Notes: a model not told the origin generated them from the letters alone. 64,000 nt of DNA from UBA4971 sp900019985 (GCA_050949175.1 JBMNFG010000006.1:1-64000), one strand, 5' to 3'. Positions 8,820 to 18,710 are shown, counted from the first letter of the stretch. Program-made: numbers and translations.

Positions 8820-10100
8820 GTGAGACGAAAACCACTGTTTGTTATGGTAGTTGTTACGCTTTTGGTTATGCTTACAGGTCCTTTAGCTTTAAGTGCGCCG
8901 GCCTCGCTTCCGGACAAGTACATGAACGCTGCCCGCATCATGGGAGACTGGTTGATTGAGAATATCGATCCGGTTCTGGGAAGTTGGGCATCTCCGTGGG
9001 AGCCGGGCAGAACCGATGCAACCAGTTCGTTCCACGGAATCAGACAGGTTGCCATTCTTTCCGACATTACAGGAGACCCTGTCTATCGCGATGCAGCGCG
9101 CAGAGTAGCTGATTCCTGGATAGACAAGGCGTTTATAAGCAGTCTCGACGAGATCAGTGATTGGAATTGGGCTCTGGGTGACACAGTCGGTAAACTGGAG
9201 TGGACTGATGAAGACTTTGCTAAGGTCCAGGGAGGGTTTGCCTCCGGATTCTGGGCTGAGAAGGATGGCCACGCATGGGTTCGCAGCCCTGAGACTCCTT
9301 TCTGCGCAGGGATTGTCAAGCCTCTCCTAGCGCTTCTCGAGTTTGGAGACGAGTATGACGATGTCATAAAGATTATGTCCGGATGGTTTAATACTGACCG
9401 GGTAAACAAAAGGCGTTACTCAGATGATGAGTTGTCGTTTTCCGCGTACATGACCTCTCAAAGCTATTCAGATGATGATGGTGACGGTTTTGCAGATATA
9501 GATTACATTCTGTGGGGCACCCGCAGGCAATCTGCAGGTATGAACTCCAGGTCTATTTCTGCTTTCCTCGCGCTTGGAATGAAGGACGAGGCGATACAAA
9601 CCGCAGAGTGGCTCATTAACGTAATGTGGGACGAAGAAGAGGGCCGTTTCGACGCGATATACGACTTTGGCGCAGGTACGAGCCTTTCTCTGGAAGAGTC
9701 CGGGGACATAGGATGTGTGAACGCATCCATCGCTTCAGGGCTCTTAACTGTTTACGAGGCTACAGGAGACCGTAAGTACCTCGATTATGCAACCGCCGCA
9801 CTGGATTGGGTGATCGAACACGAGACCGCGTTTGAAATAACTCCTTGCGGCATCAGGGCATACTTCACGAAACCGGCTGTTTACGGCACGCATCAGGTGG
9901 TCGCCGGCTTGGCCCATGCTTATGAAGTAACCGGGCGGACCAATTACCTGGTATACGCCATTGCCGGTGCTGACTGGCTCATAGATCAGATGGAGGATCC
10001 GTTTGCAGGATTCGGAAATAACCCCTGGTCTGTGGTTGAAGTTCTTCAAGCCGTTGAAGCAGTTCTCAGCCTTGATGAGGTAATAGGTGCGCAAGAATAG
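8820..10100 (+). CDS. Secreted alpha/alpha-barrel-like protein, possible glycan-active enzyme
   Basis: A 426-residue exported protein with a Sec signal (basic MRRK, hydrophobic core, cleavage near LSAPAS). The mature part is a run of helical repeats rich in Trp, Asp and Gly, with recurring units such as YRDAARRVADSWI, YLDYATAALDWVI and YLVYAIAGADWLI. These look like the helical hairpins of (alpha/alpha)6 barrels found in glycoside hydrolases, epimerases and lyases. A Ca-binding-like DDDGDGFADID stretch sits near residue 222. Catalytic residues could not be assigned, so no EC activity is proposed. GTG 8820 has GAGGGAGTG upstream. It lies directly before the BMP importer genes and its signal peptide resembles that of the BMP protein, suggesting that it works with the importer on an extracellular substrate. 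Confidence 0.65.
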   Translation: MRRKPLFVMVVVTLLVMLTGPLALSAPASLPDKYMNAARIMGDWLIENIDPVLGSWASPWEPGRTDATSSFHGIRQVAILSDITGDPVYRDAARRVADSWIDKAFISSLDEISDWNWALGDTVGKLEWTDEDFAKVQGGFASGFWAEKDGHAWVRSPETPFCAGIVKPLLALLEFGDEYDDVIKIMSGWFNTDRVNKRRYSDDELSFSAYMTSQSYSDDDGDGFADIDYILWGTRRQSAGMNSRSISAFLALGMKDEAIQTAEWLINVMWDEEEGRFDAIYDFGAGTSLSLEESGDIGCVNASIASGLLTVYEATGDRKYLDYATAALDWVIEHETAFEITPCGIRAYFTKPAVYGTHQVVAGLAHAYEVTGRTNYLVYAIAGADWLIDQMEDPFAGFGNNPWSVVEVLQAVEAVLSLDEVIGAQE

Positions 10101-10146
10101 CGCCTTAATTAGAGATCGATCAGACTGCTAGGAGGGAAAGGTAGAA

Positions 10147-11190
10147 ATGGGTAAGAACCGAAAGCCACTGTTTGTGTTAAGTGTCGTTATGGTTATTGGG
10201 ATGGTGATGGGATCAGTCTCATCAGGTCTGGCTGCAGACAAGCCTAGGATAGCGATTGTGTTTGCCACCGGCGGCCTCGGAGACAAATCGTTTAATGACT
10301 CTGCGTACGAAGGCATGCTGCGAGCTGAAAAGGAACTCGGAATAGAGTTCGACCAGGCTGAACCGCAGGCTGTTGCCGAGTACGAGAGCCTCTTGATGAG
10401 GTTTGCTCAGACCCGCAGATATGACCTGATCATATCCATAGGTTTTGACCAGGCAGACGCCTTGCAGGTCGTGTCCGGCAGATTCCCGGATCAGAAGTTC
10501 GCAATTGTTGATACTGCAGTTGATGCTCCCAACGTAGCGTCATACGTTTACAGAGAGGCAGAGCGTGGATTCGTAGTAGGTGCGGTAGCAGGCCTGATGA
10601 CCAAGAGGGCAGAGGATCCGCGCATTGTCCCTGACAAGCAGATAATCGGGGTCATCGGCGGAATGGATATCCCGCTTATCCGTGCCAACGTCGCAGGGTA
10701 CATTGCAGGTGCAAAGTTCGCGAACCCTGAGGTAGAAGTGAAATACTCATACGTCGGAGACTGGGCTGACCCTGCCAAGTGTAAAGAGATGGCCAATGCC
10801 ATGCTGGATGAGGGCGTAGACGTCATCTGGCTCGCAGCAGGCCGTTCAGGCCTCGGCGGAATTATGGCAGCAGAAGAGCGCAACCGCTTCGCAATTGGCG
10901 CTGACGTAGACCAGGGATACCTTGCTCCTGACCACATCCTGACCAACGGAATGAAGCTTGTAGACAATACAGTCTTCATGGCCATTGAAGCAGTGCTCAA
11001 GGATGAGTTTACACCCGGCACTAACATGCTCGGCCTTAAGGAAGGGGCACTTGGCTATTCACACAACCTGATCCCTGCTGACATAATCGAAGAAGTTGAT
11101 AAACTGGCAGAAAGAGTCGCATCCGGCGAACTGACAGTGCCTGAGGAAATTGACCAGGTTGATGCTTGGTTGAAAGCCCAGGGGAAATAA
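10147..11190 (+). CDS. BMP family ABC transporter substrate-binding protein
   Basis: A 347-residue periplasmic binding protein of the BMP/PnrA-like family, which binds nucleosides or related ligands. The mature N-terminus has the family hallmark IAIVFATGGLGDKSFND, followed by YDLIISIGFDQADALQ and KFAIVDTAVDAPNVASYVYREAERGFVVGAVAG. The signal peptide ends around SGLAADKP with an AxA-like signal peptidase I site and no lipobox Cys, unlike most Gram-positive BMP lipoproteins. ATG 10147 is preceded by AGGAGGGAAAGG. The ATPase and two permease genes follow in the same direction, forming a complete importer. Confidence 0.92.
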   Translation: MGKNRKPLFVLSVVMVIGMVMGSVSSGLAADKPRIAIVFATGGLGDKSFNDSAYEGMLRAEKELGIEFDQAEPQAVAEYESLLMRFAQTRRYDLIISIGFDQADALQVVSGRFPDQKFAIVDTAVDAPNVASYVYREAERGFVVGAVAGLMTKRAEDPRIVPDKQIIGVIGGMDIPLIRANVAGYIAGAKFANPEVEVKYSYVGDWADPAKCKEMANAMLDEGVDVIWLAAGRSGLGGIMAAEERNRFAIGADVDQGYLAPDHILTNGMKLVDNTVFMAIEAVLKDEFTPGTNMLGLKEGALGYSHNLIPADIIEEVDKLAERVASGELTVPEEIDQVDAWLKAQGK

Positions 11191-11229
11191 GTAGAAACAG
11201 CTAAAAGACAACCATAGATCGGTGTATAC

Positions 11230-11255
11230 AGGCGGGGGAGCTTCTTCCCCTGCCT
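11230..11255 (+). terminator. Hairpin between binding-protein and ATPase genes
   Basis: A 10-pair GC-rich stem, with AGGCGGGGGA at 11230-11239 pairing with TCCCCTGCCT at 11246-11255 (one G-T pair) and a short loop. There is no long T-run, so it more likely stabilises the upstream binding-protein mRNA or partly attenuates read-through than acts as a full terminator. Confidence 0.65.
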
Positions 11256-11294
11256 TGTCAGTAGGTATATGCCGAAAAAGGGGTTCACCTGATT

Positions 11295-12812
11295 ATGTAT
11301 GCCATTCGCATGGAAAACATAACAAAACGCTTTGGCAATGTTGTGGCTAACGACGGAGTGTCTTTTGCTGCAGCTCCGGGTGAGATTCACTGTCTGCTTG
11401 GGGAGAACGGGGCAGGGAAGAGCACTCTTATGAAAATCCTGTTCGGCCTTTACCGTCCGGATTCAGGAACGATCTATGTAAACGAGAATCCGGTGAGTTT
11501 CGGAGGCCCGCGAGATGCAATATCCCACGGTATCGGCATGGTCCACCAGAACTTCATGCTTGCCGAGCAGCTTACTGTCACTGAAAACATTGTGGCAGGA
11601 GATGAGCCCCGGCAAAGGAATGGGCTGCTCGATTACAGACAAGCTCGACGGAACATCTTGGAATTCTCCAAGCGGTACGGCCTGCATGTGGATCCTGATG
11701 CCAAAGTAGAAGATATATCCGTGGGGCAGCAGCAGAGGGTTGAGATTCTAAAGGCGTTAATGAGAGGTGCCAGGGTGCTGATTCTTGACGAGCCTACTGC
11801 AGTGCTGACTCCCCCGGAAGTCACCGAGCTTTTCGTTGTGATGCGAATCCTTGCAGAGTCCGGTACCACGATCATATTCATTACACACAAGCTCAAAGAG
11901 ACTATGGAGATATCTGATAAGGTCACTGTGCTCCGAGATGGCAGGAATGTGGGCACCATCTACACAGAAGTCGCTACCCCGGAAAGCCTTGTTGAGATGA
12001 TGGTAGGACGCAGCATTCCTGCACATGACAGTCACCGGACTCCTCCACAGGAGGAAGCCGCTCTGGAGCTTATCGACATATCAGTGGCAGGAAGGTTCGG
12101 AGGCCGCGAAAGGCTGCAGAATGTCAATCTGGATGTCAGGTACGGTGAAGTGTTGGGCATTGCAGGTGTTGACGGCAACGGACAGCTTGAGCTCGAGGAG
12201 GTCGTAACCGGGCTCACGAAGCCTTCCAAAGGCAGAATCATCATGAACGGCGAAGATGTCACAGGCCTCACCAGCCGGCAGGTTAGAGACAAGGGTGTTG
12301 CTTATATACCGTCTGACAGGTTGAGGCGGGGGATGGTGGCATCTTTGAGCTTGTCTCGAAACTCAGTGCTTGGCATGCACCACCATGCCCAATTCAATAA
12401 GCGAGGAACTCTCCTGGAAGATACAATCCAAGAATACGCTGAGAGTATTATCGCCCAGTACGATGTACGGGCCGACTCCATCCTTCAACCTATGGGCTCA
12501 TTATCCGGTGGGAATCAGCAGAAGATGGTGGTAGGCCGTGAATTAGCCAGGCCTCACAGTGTTGTAGTTGCATGTCAGCCTACGCGCGGACTGGACGTAG
12601 GCGCCACCCATTACATCAGAGAGAAGATCCTTGAAAGCCGTAACAACGGTAAGGCGGTGCTATTGATATCTGCTGAGCTCGATGAAATCCTTGAGCTGTC
12701 TGACAGAATAGCTGTCATCTATGAAGGTCAGATACTTGATGTGCGCCCGGCCGGCGAGTTCACCGAAGCAGAACTGGGCTTCCTTATGACCGGCCAGAGG
12801 AACGGAGTGTGA
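11295..12812 (+). CDS. BMP-type ABC transporter ATP-binding protein (two ATPase domains)
   Basis: A 505-residue double ATPase like NupA/YufO/RbsA. Domain 1 has Walker A GENGAGKST, signature SVGQQQR and Walker B VLILDEPTA. Domain 2 (from about 250) has a degenerate Walker A GVDGNGQLE and signature LSGGNQQK, with VVACQPTRGLD at the Walker B position, typical of the second domain of this family. It energises import together with the two permeases that follow 3 bases downstream. Cytosolic, membrane-associated. The start ATG at 11295 has only a weak AAGGGG ribosome site. Confidence 0.92.
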   Translation: MYAIRMENITKRFGNVVANDGVSFAAAPGEIHCLLGENGAGKSTLMKILFGLYRPDSGTIYVNENPVSFGGPRDAISHGIGMVHQNFMLAEQLTVTENIVAGDEPRQRNGLLDYRQARRNILEFSKRYGLHVDPDAKVEDISVGQQQRVEILKALMRGARVLILDEPTAVLTPPEVTELFVVMRILAESGTTIIFITHKLKETMEISDKVTVLRDGRNVGTIYTEVATPESLVEMMVGRSIPAHDSHRTPPQEEAALELIDISVAGRFGGRERLQNVNLDVRYGEVLGIAGVDGNGQLELEEVVTGLTKPSKGRIIMNGEDVTGLTSRQVRDKGVAYIPSDRLRRGMVASLSLSRNSVLGMHHHAQFNKRGTLLEDTIQEYAESIIAQYDVRADSILQPMGSLSGGNQQKMVVGRELARPHSVVVACQPTRGLDVGATHYIREKILESRNNGKAVLLISAELDEILELSDRIAVIYEGQILDVRPAGEFTEAELGFLMTGQRNGV

Positions 12813-12815
12813 CAG

Positions 12816-13871
12816 ATGAGCTTCAGGCAAGAAGTATCAAAGTATGCATACTCAGCTGTTGCAGTGATAATGGCTCTCGTAATCGGCGGGATCCTGATTT
12901 GGGCGTCAGGATATAGCGTCCGAGATGCGTATACCAATCTTTTTATGGGAGCTTTCGGAGGAACATACAGCCTGGCCACGACAGTGCTAATGGCAACTCC
13001 GCTGCTTTTTACCGGATTATCAGTGGCCTTTGCATTCCAATGCGGTTTGTTCAACGTAGGGGCTGAAGGACAGCTTTACGCAGGTGCGTTCACATCTGCA
13101 ATAGTGGCATTAGCTCTTTCTCCCTTGCCATCGGTATTACGCGTTACCATAGCGCTTTTGGCAGGTGCAGGTGCAGGTGCGCTCGTAGGTTTTCTGCCGG
13201 GATACTTAAAAGCCAAGCTTGGAGCGCATGAGGTTATTACCACGATAATGCTCAACTATATCGCCATTCTGTTTACAACTTTCTTAACGAAGACATACTT
13301 TAAGGATCCCGGTCCTGTTGACCAGACAGTCCTCCTTCCTCTGGGTTCAAGGTTGCCTGAGCTAATCAGTGGAACCCGGGTTTCTCTCGGCGTCATACTT
13401 GGCATAGTGATCGTTGCTTTTCTCAACCATGTAATGCGCAGAACCGTGCTGGGCTATGAGATAGAAGTGGTCGGACAGAACCCGCGCGCCGCCGAGTACG
13501 GCGGAGTAAATGTAAGCCTAAGAACGGTTCAGGCTATGATGATTAGCGGAGCTGTGGCAGGCCTGGCAGGCTCGGTAGAGGTTTTAGGTACACTGTACCG
13601 ATTCATCCCGCATTTTTCGCCGGGCTACGGCTTTACCGGGATTGCAGTGGCAGTTATAGCAGGCAGCAACCTATGGGCTGTTATCCCTGCTGCACTCCTT
13701 TTCGGAGCGCTGCAATCAGGAGGCCAGACTATGCAGCTTTTTGCCAGGATCCCTATGGAGCTCATGACAACGGTGCAGGGATTGGTTATCCTGTTTGTCG
13801 CTGCGCCGGCCCTCGGTAACATAATCCTAAGGCTGAAGAACCGTGCTCAGGAAGGCGGTGCCCAGAAGTGA
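12816..13871 (+). CDS. BMP-type ABC transporter permease 1
   Basis: A 351-residue BPD_transp_2 family permease with about nine hydrophobic segments. The family core NVGAEGQLYAGAF is near residue 75, and GFTGIAVAVIAGSNLWAVIPAALLFGAL lies toward the C-terminus. It starts 3 bases after the ATPase gene and overlaps the next permease by 4 bases, so the genes are translationally coupled. It matches the NupB/YufP component of nucleoside importers. Confidence 0.92.
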   Translation: MSFRQEVSKYAYSAVAVIMALVIGGILIWASGYSVRDAYTNLFMGAFGGTYSLATTVLMATPLLFTGLSVAFAFQCGLFNVGAEGQLYAGAFTSAIVALALSPLPSVLRVTIALLAGAGAGALVGFLPGYLKAKLGAHEVITTIMLNYIAILFTTFLTKTYFKDPGPVDQTVLLPLGSRLPELISGTRVSLGVILGIVIVAFLNHVMRRTVLGYEIEVVGQNPRAAEYGGVNVSLRTVQAMMISGAVAGLAGSVEVLGTLYRFIPHFSPGYGFTGIAVAVIAGSNLWAVIPAALLFGALQSGGQTMQLFARIPMELMTTVQGLVILFVAAPALGNIILRLKNRAQEGGAQK

Positions 13872-14815
13872 GTGAACTCATCGATATAATCTTCAACATC
13901 AATAACCTTACAGCTACTATCAGAATGGCTGTGCCGATAGCCTTGGCTGCTATGGGCGGGGCATTTTCTGAAAGGTCAGGTGTCGTCAACATAGGGCTCG
14001 AAGGGATGATGTTAACGGGGGCATTCACAGGAGTAATCGCGTGTCAGATTTCAGGCAGTCCTTGGGTTGGGGTCTTATTCGCTGTTATCGGAGGCGGGCT
14101 TATCGCAGCGATTCATGCTGTACTCACAGTCGGCCTAAGAGCCAATCACGTGGTTGCAGGTGTTGGGATAAATATTCTAGCTTCAGGCACAACCACCTGG
14201 CTTATGCAGGTCATTTGGAAGCGCAAAGGAACCTCGGACCTCGTCACCGGCCTTGGGACATGGTCTATCCCTGTGCTCCGTGACATACCTGTCATCGGAA
14301 CGGTTCTAGGGGCGCATTCTCCTTTGGTGTACATCAGTTTTACCCTGATTATACTCGGATGGGTATTAATGTTTAAGACGCCTCTCGGACTCCGTATAAG
14401 GATGACAGGCGAACATCCGGAGGCTGCTGATACAGTCGGCATAAACGTGCGCGCTATTCGGTATTTTTGCGTGATTCTCAGCGGGTGCCTGGCAGGGCTG
14501 GGAGGAGGATATCTGTCCCTTGCATGGCTTAACTGGTTCAGCAAGGATATGTCTGCAGGACGCGGCTACATGGCGTTGGCAGCTTGCATATTCGGCGGCT
14601 GGAACCCTCTTAAAGGCTTAGCCGCAAGCTTCTTGTTCTCATTTACAGACGCTATACAGATGCGCATGCAGACTTCGGAGCTTCGCATAGCAACAGAACT
14701 GGTGCAAATGATCCCGTATATTCTTACCATCCTAATACTTGCAGGCGCTGTAGTAAGATCCAGACCTCCTGCAGCACTAGGTGAGCATTACGAATCCGGG
14801 CAAACAAGTCAATAG
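13868..14815 (+). CDS. BMP-type ABC transporter permease 2
   Basis: A 315-residue permease, partner of the preceding one. The conserved motif NIGLEGMMLTGAF appears near residue 40, with GRGYMALAACIFGGWNPLKG near residue 235. It matches the NupC/YufQ component. GTG 13868 overlaps the previous stop. The gene ends only 9 bases from the convergent potD remnant and no terminator hairpin is visible between them. Confidence 0.92.
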   Translation: MSELIDIIFNINNLTATIRMAVPIALAAMGGAFSERSGVVNIGLEGMMLTGAFTGVIACQISGSPWVGVLFAVIGGGLIAAIHAVLTVGLRANHVVAGVGINILASGTTTWLMQVIWKRKGTSDLVTGLGTWSIPVLRDIPVIGTVLGAHSPLVYISFTLIILGWVLMFKTPLGLRIRMTGEHPEAADTVGINVRAIRYFCVILSGCLAGLGGGYLSLAWLNWFSKDMSAGRGYMALAACIFGGWNPLKGLAASFLFSFTDAIQMRMQTSELRIATELVQMIPYILTILILAGAVVRSRPPAALGEHYESGQTSQ

Positions 14816-14824
14816 GATTCTTTA

Positions 14825-15914
14825 TTACCTGTTTCTATACATCTTGAACTCAAGGAACAGTTCGTTGTAATAAGCTGTCATCTTCTTGCCTAGGTTCTCA
14901 TAAAGCTCGAATCTTTCGGTAACCTCCGGGCCCGGATAGAAACGCTCGTCCTCAGTGATCTCGTCAGGCAGGTACTCTAAGGCTTTCCAGTTAGGTGTTG
15001 AGTACCCGACATACTCAGCGTTTTGCGCTGCGTTTTCCGGGTCGAGCATGAAGTTGATGAAAAGATGAGCACCTTCTATATTCTTCGCACCCATGGGTAT
15101 GACCATGTTGTCGAACCAGATGTTCGTCCCTTCGCGCGGTATGGCAAAGTCTATCTTGTCGTTTTCGGATCTGATGTCCAATGCATCTCCTGACCAGAGC
15201 AACAGCAATCGCAGCTTCTTCGTTTGCCATGATCATTTTAATCTCATCCCCGACGATTGCCTTGACGTTTGGGGTAAGGGCTTCAAGCTTTTCCTTGGCT
15301 TCAAGAAGGTGATCTGTGTTAGTGTCGTTCAAAGAGTATCCAAGGCTGTTAAGGGCTATGCCGATTATTTCCCGCGCACTGTCTACGAGAATGATCTCAT
15401 TCTTTAGTCTCTCATCCCAAAGGTCATTCCAGCTCGTAAACTCTATATCTCCAGCCAAATCTCCAACTAAGTCAGGATTGAAAACAATACCTACAGTCCC
15501 CCAGAAGTATGGAGCGGAGTACTTGTTACCCTCATCAAAGGGATGATCAAGAAACCTGGGGTCTATATACTTTAGGTTAGGAAGTTTGGAGTGATCAAGG
15601 GGGATAAGCAACCCCTGCTCCTTCATCTTGCTTATTGCGTAGTCAGACGGGATAGCAACATCAAAGGTTGTTCCTCCATGTGCAATCTTTGCAAGCATCG
15701 CCTCATTGGAATCGAAAGTCTGATATATGACCTTTATCCCTGTCTCTTCTTCGAATTTTCCTATCAAGTCAGGGTCGATATAATCACCCCAGTTATAGAC
15801 AGAGAGGGTATTGTCGCCTGTATAGCCTTGCTGTGCATTAAGGACGTAGGTAAGGTACATTAGTCCCAGCGCAGCTACGATTACTACTGTAAACGCCTGC
15901 ATTACTCTTTTCAT
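14825..15914 (-). pseudogene. potD: Spermidine/putrescine-binding protein PotD, frameshifted
   Basis: Two overlapping minus-strand frames together encode one PotD. The first (15914 down to about 15208) has an N-terminal membrane anchor or signal and the family start LSVYNWGDYIDPDLIGKF, through NEEAAIAVA. The second (15208 to 14825) continues with WSGDALDIRSENDKIDFAIP, MGAKNIEGAHLFINFMLDP and the C-terminal end. Removing one base near 15206 restores one continuous frame of about 362 residues, a normal PotD length. There is no homopolymer at the break, so a real mutation is possible, but an assembly error is not excluded because potABC are intact. The start codon overlaps the potC stop. It is the polyamine receptor of the PotABC importer. 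Confidence 0.85.
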
Positions 15915-16717
15915 CCTACGCTCCTCACTTCCTTAGGTTTAGTCCTTTGCTTGCTTATCAGGTAATACCCGATGACCAACAGCAAGGTGGCCAGGAAAAC
16001 CAGAGTTGACAGTGCATTGATTGTCAGAGATATACCCCGTCTCGCCAGGGAGTAGATCTCTACTGATAAGGTGGAAAACCCACTGCCTGTTACGAAGAAG
16101 GTTACTACAAAGTCGTCCAGGGAATATGTCAAAGCCATGAAGAAGCCTGCGAAAATCCCAGGTGAGATGTAAGGGATAATGACTCTTGTCAGCACGTCCC
16201 ATCTGCTTGCCCCGAGATCTCTGGCGGCATCAATCAAGCTCGGGCTCATTTCCTCGAGGTTCGGAAGAACCATAAGGACAACAATAGGGACGCTAAATGC
16301 GATATGAGAGATTAAGACAGACCCGAATCCCAGCTCCATGCCGACTATTGCGAAGAGGACAAGGAACGAAGCGCCGATTATCACGTCAGGACTGACGATC
16401 ATCACGTTATTCAGGGTAAGGAGCGCGTTCTGAAAACGCTTAGTTTTTACTCCCTTAATGGCAAGTGCACCGAAGACTCCTAGCACCGTTGATATTGCCG
16501 AAGACAGAAGTGCAATGACAAGGGTGTTCAAGAGGATAATAAAGAGCCTCGTATCCTGAAGAACTTCCCTGTACCAGTCAAGGGTGAAGCCCTCGAAGCT
16601 ATGCATGTTTCCTGCGCTGTTAAAGGAGTAATAAATCAGGTAGAATATGGGCGCATAGAGTATGATAAACACAACTGCAAGGTATATTGAAGGCAGTCTG
16701 CCAAGCCTTTTCGTCAC
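15911..16717 (-). CDS. potC: Spermidine/putrescine ABC transporter permease PotC
   Basis: A 268-residue membrane permease with six predicted helices. The inner-membrane EAA loop is present as EEMSPSLIDAARDLGASRWDVLTRVIIP in two parts, the coupling site for the PotA ATPase. It starts with GTG at 16717, directly after the potB stop, with AAGGTGAG upstream, and its stop overlaps the potD start. With PotA and PotB it forms the polyamine import channel. Confidence 0.93.
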   Translation of the reverse strand: MTKRLGRLPSIYLAVVFIILYAPIFYLIYYSFNSAGNMHSFEGFTLDWYREVLQDTRLFIILLNTLVIALLSSAISTVLGVFGALAIKGVKTKRFQNALLTLNNVMIVSPDVIIGASFLVLFAIVGMELGFGSVLISHIAFSVPIVVLMVLPNLEEMSPSLIDAARDLGASRWDVLTRVIIPYISPGIFAGFFMALTYSLDDFVVTFFVTGSGFSTLSVEIYSLARRGISLTINALSTLVFLATLLLVIGYYLISKQRTKPKEVRSVG

Positions 16718-17524
16718 CTAGCTCACCTTCTTTCCTGTCTCGGTCAATATCATAGTGAGCCCCATTGCAATAACGAGGAAGACAGCAATTGTCGATCCCA
16801 TGCCCCAGTCCTGTGTGACCAGGAAGTGCTGCTCAATGGCGGTTCCCAAAGTGATCACGCGGTTTCCTGCAATAAGGCGCGTAATCATGAATAGGGACAG
16901 AGCAGGGATGAAGACTGCACGACAGCCTGCTTTCACTCCGCTGAGCGTCAATGGGAAGATAACCCGCCGGAACGTCACCCAGGGAGAAGCACCTAGATCC
17001 CTAGATGCAGCCACAAGTGACGGATTCAGCTCCTCCAATGCATTGAATATCGGGAGGATCATGTAAGGAATAAAGATGTACACAGCTACAAATATGAAGC
17101 TGAAGTCTGTGAACAGAATCTGCCTGGCCCCAATCCCGATGGCCTCCAGAAAAGAGTTAATCGGACCGTGCAACGCCAAAATACCGATAAAGGCATATAC
17201 CTTGAGAAGGAGGTTGATCCATGACGGCAATATGATAAGCAAGAGCCAAAGCTGCTTATGCTTTGTATTTGTCAGCAAGTACGCTGTTGGATAAGCGATA
17301 AGCAGTGAAAACCCTGTGATCAAAAAGGCATACCAGAACGACCTAAGCGTCATGTCCAGGTAGATAGGACTTAAGAACCGCTTGTAATTCTCGAAGCTCC
17401 ATGCGCCATCGATGTTCAGCAAAGAGTAGTAGAAGATCAGCACGATGGGCGCAATGACAAACAAGACGATCCACAGCATGTATGGAATTAGGTAAATGTT
17501 ACGAGTCCTCGCTCTATACTGCAT
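16718..17524 (-). CDS. potB: Spermidine/putrescine ABC transporter permease PotB
   Basis: A 268-residue permease from the chosen start (MQYRARTRNIYLIPYML). The first helix begins within 15 residues, and an EAA loop ELNPSLVAASRDLGASPW is present. The open frame continues upstream to 17701 inside potA, but ATG 17524 has GAAGAGGTG just upstream and overlaps the potA stop by only 11 bases, the usual coupling in pot operons. It partners PotC. Confidence 0.92.
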   Translation of the reverse strand: MQYRARTRNIYLIPYMLWIVLFVIAPIVLIFYYSLLNIDGAWSFENYKRFLSPIYLDMTLRSFWYAFLITGFSLLIAYPTAYLLTNTKHKQLWLLLIILPSWINLLLKVYAFIGILALHGPINSFLEAIGIGARQILFTDFSFIFVAVYIFIPYMILPIFNALEELNPSLVAASRDLGASPWVTFRRVIFPLTLSGVKAGCRAVFIPALSLFMITRLIAGNRVITLGTAIEQHFLVTQDWGMGSTIAVFLVIAMGLTMILTETGKKVS

Positions 17525-18620
17525 GGCGCACCTCTTCATAGGATTCCAGTCGCTTGTCAAATTCATCTTCAGTCTCACCCAGGCGCATGACGTGGATATC
17601 TTCAGGGTCGAAATCAAGGCCGATCTCTTCTCCAACCATAGCTCTTCTTGTGGAATGGACAAGCCATTCGTTGCCGTCCTCGTCATAGCAGCAGATTTCA
17701 TAGTGCACTCCGCGGAACAGCTGGGAATCTACGCGAACCTGCAGTTTGCCTTGGTCTTTCTGTGTGATCCTCAAATCCTCAGGCCGTATCACGATTTCAA
17801 CAGGCTCGTTAGGATCGAACCCCTTGTCCACACATTCAAATCGCTTCCCGACAAACTCCACCAGATAGTCGCGGATCATTATTCCCGGGACGATATTGGA
17901 CTCTCCGATGAAGTCAGCGACAAACCTGTTAATGGGCTCGTCATAGATGTCTTTCGGTGTTCCGCGTTGCTGGATTACCCCGTTGTTTAATACGAAGATC
18001 TCATCTGACATAGCGAGGGCTTCCTCCTGATCATGAGTTACGAATACGAAAGTAATCCCAAGGTCCTTTTGCAGCTCTCTTAATTCATACTGCATCTCTG
18101 AGCGCAGTTTCAGGTCAAGGGCTGACAACGGTTCGTCAAGAAGCAGCACTTCCGGTTCGTTGACTATAGCTCGTGCAACTGCCACTCGTTGCTGCTGGCC
18201 GCCGGATAGCTCAGTGATCTCTCTCATCTCCATGCCTTCCAGGTTGACGAAGCGGAGAGCCTCTTTCACTCTTGCCTCTATTACATCAGGCTTCATTCTT
18301 TTGATCCTCAGTCCGAAAGCAACGTTCTCAAAGACGTTCAGATGAGGAAACAGTGCGTAATCCTGGAATATGGTATTCACTCGACGCTTGTCCGGAGGGA
18401 CATTGGCTATTTCTTGCCCGTCGAAATAGATTTCTCCTGATGTAGGCTGGACAAATCCTGCGATTAACCGGAGAATAGTCGTCTTTCCGCATCCCGAAGG
18501 ACCCAGTAGGGTGTAGAACTTTCCCCTCTCCAGTTCGAAGGTGATGTCTCGTAGTACAGGAGGATCGCTATTATATTGCTTTGTGACGTTCTCAAACCGG
18601 ATAATTATGTCTTCAGGCAT
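17514..18620 (-). CDS. potA: Spermidine/putrescine ABC transporter ATP-binding protein PotA
   Basis: A 368-residue ATPase with Walker A GPSGCGKTT, signature LSGGQQQR, Walker B LLLDEPLSALD and an H-loop VFVTHDQEEA. A TOBE regulatory domain follows from about residue 280 (IVIRPEDLRI, LFRGVHYEI). It is the first gene of potABCD and drives polyamine uptake. An XRE-cupin regulator gene sits 90 bases upstream in the same direction and is the probable controller. Confidence 0.94.
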   Translation of the reverse strand: MPEDIIIRFENVTKQYNSDPPVLRDITFELERGKFYTLLGPSGCGKTTILRLIAGFVQPTSGEIYFDGQEIANVPPDKRRVNTIFQDYALFPHLNVFENVAFGLRIKRMKPDVIEARVKEALRFVNLEGMEMREITELSGGQQQRVAVARAIVNEPEVLLLDEPLSALDLKLRSEMQYELRELQKDLGITFVFVTHDQEEALAMSDEIFVLNNGVIQQRGTPKDIYDEPINRFVADFIGESNIVPGIMIRDYLVEFVGKRFECVDKGFDPNEPVEIVIRPEDLRITQKDQGKLQVRVDSQLFRGVHYEICCYDEDGNEWLVHSTRRAMVGEEIGLDFDPEDIHVMRLGETEDEFDKRLESYEEVRHAV

Positions 18621-18710
18621 TTCCGTCCCTCCTTATTTCAGTTCGCCGGCCTCTTTCCTCTTGGCAGAAGACATGGATCACATCTAATAGGCATCGGCGC
18701 AAGTATTGCT

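Noticed and set aside
17496..17990. 164-codon plus-strand frame across the potB/potA junction
   Set aside because: It overlaps two clear minus-strand genes and shows no recognisable protein.
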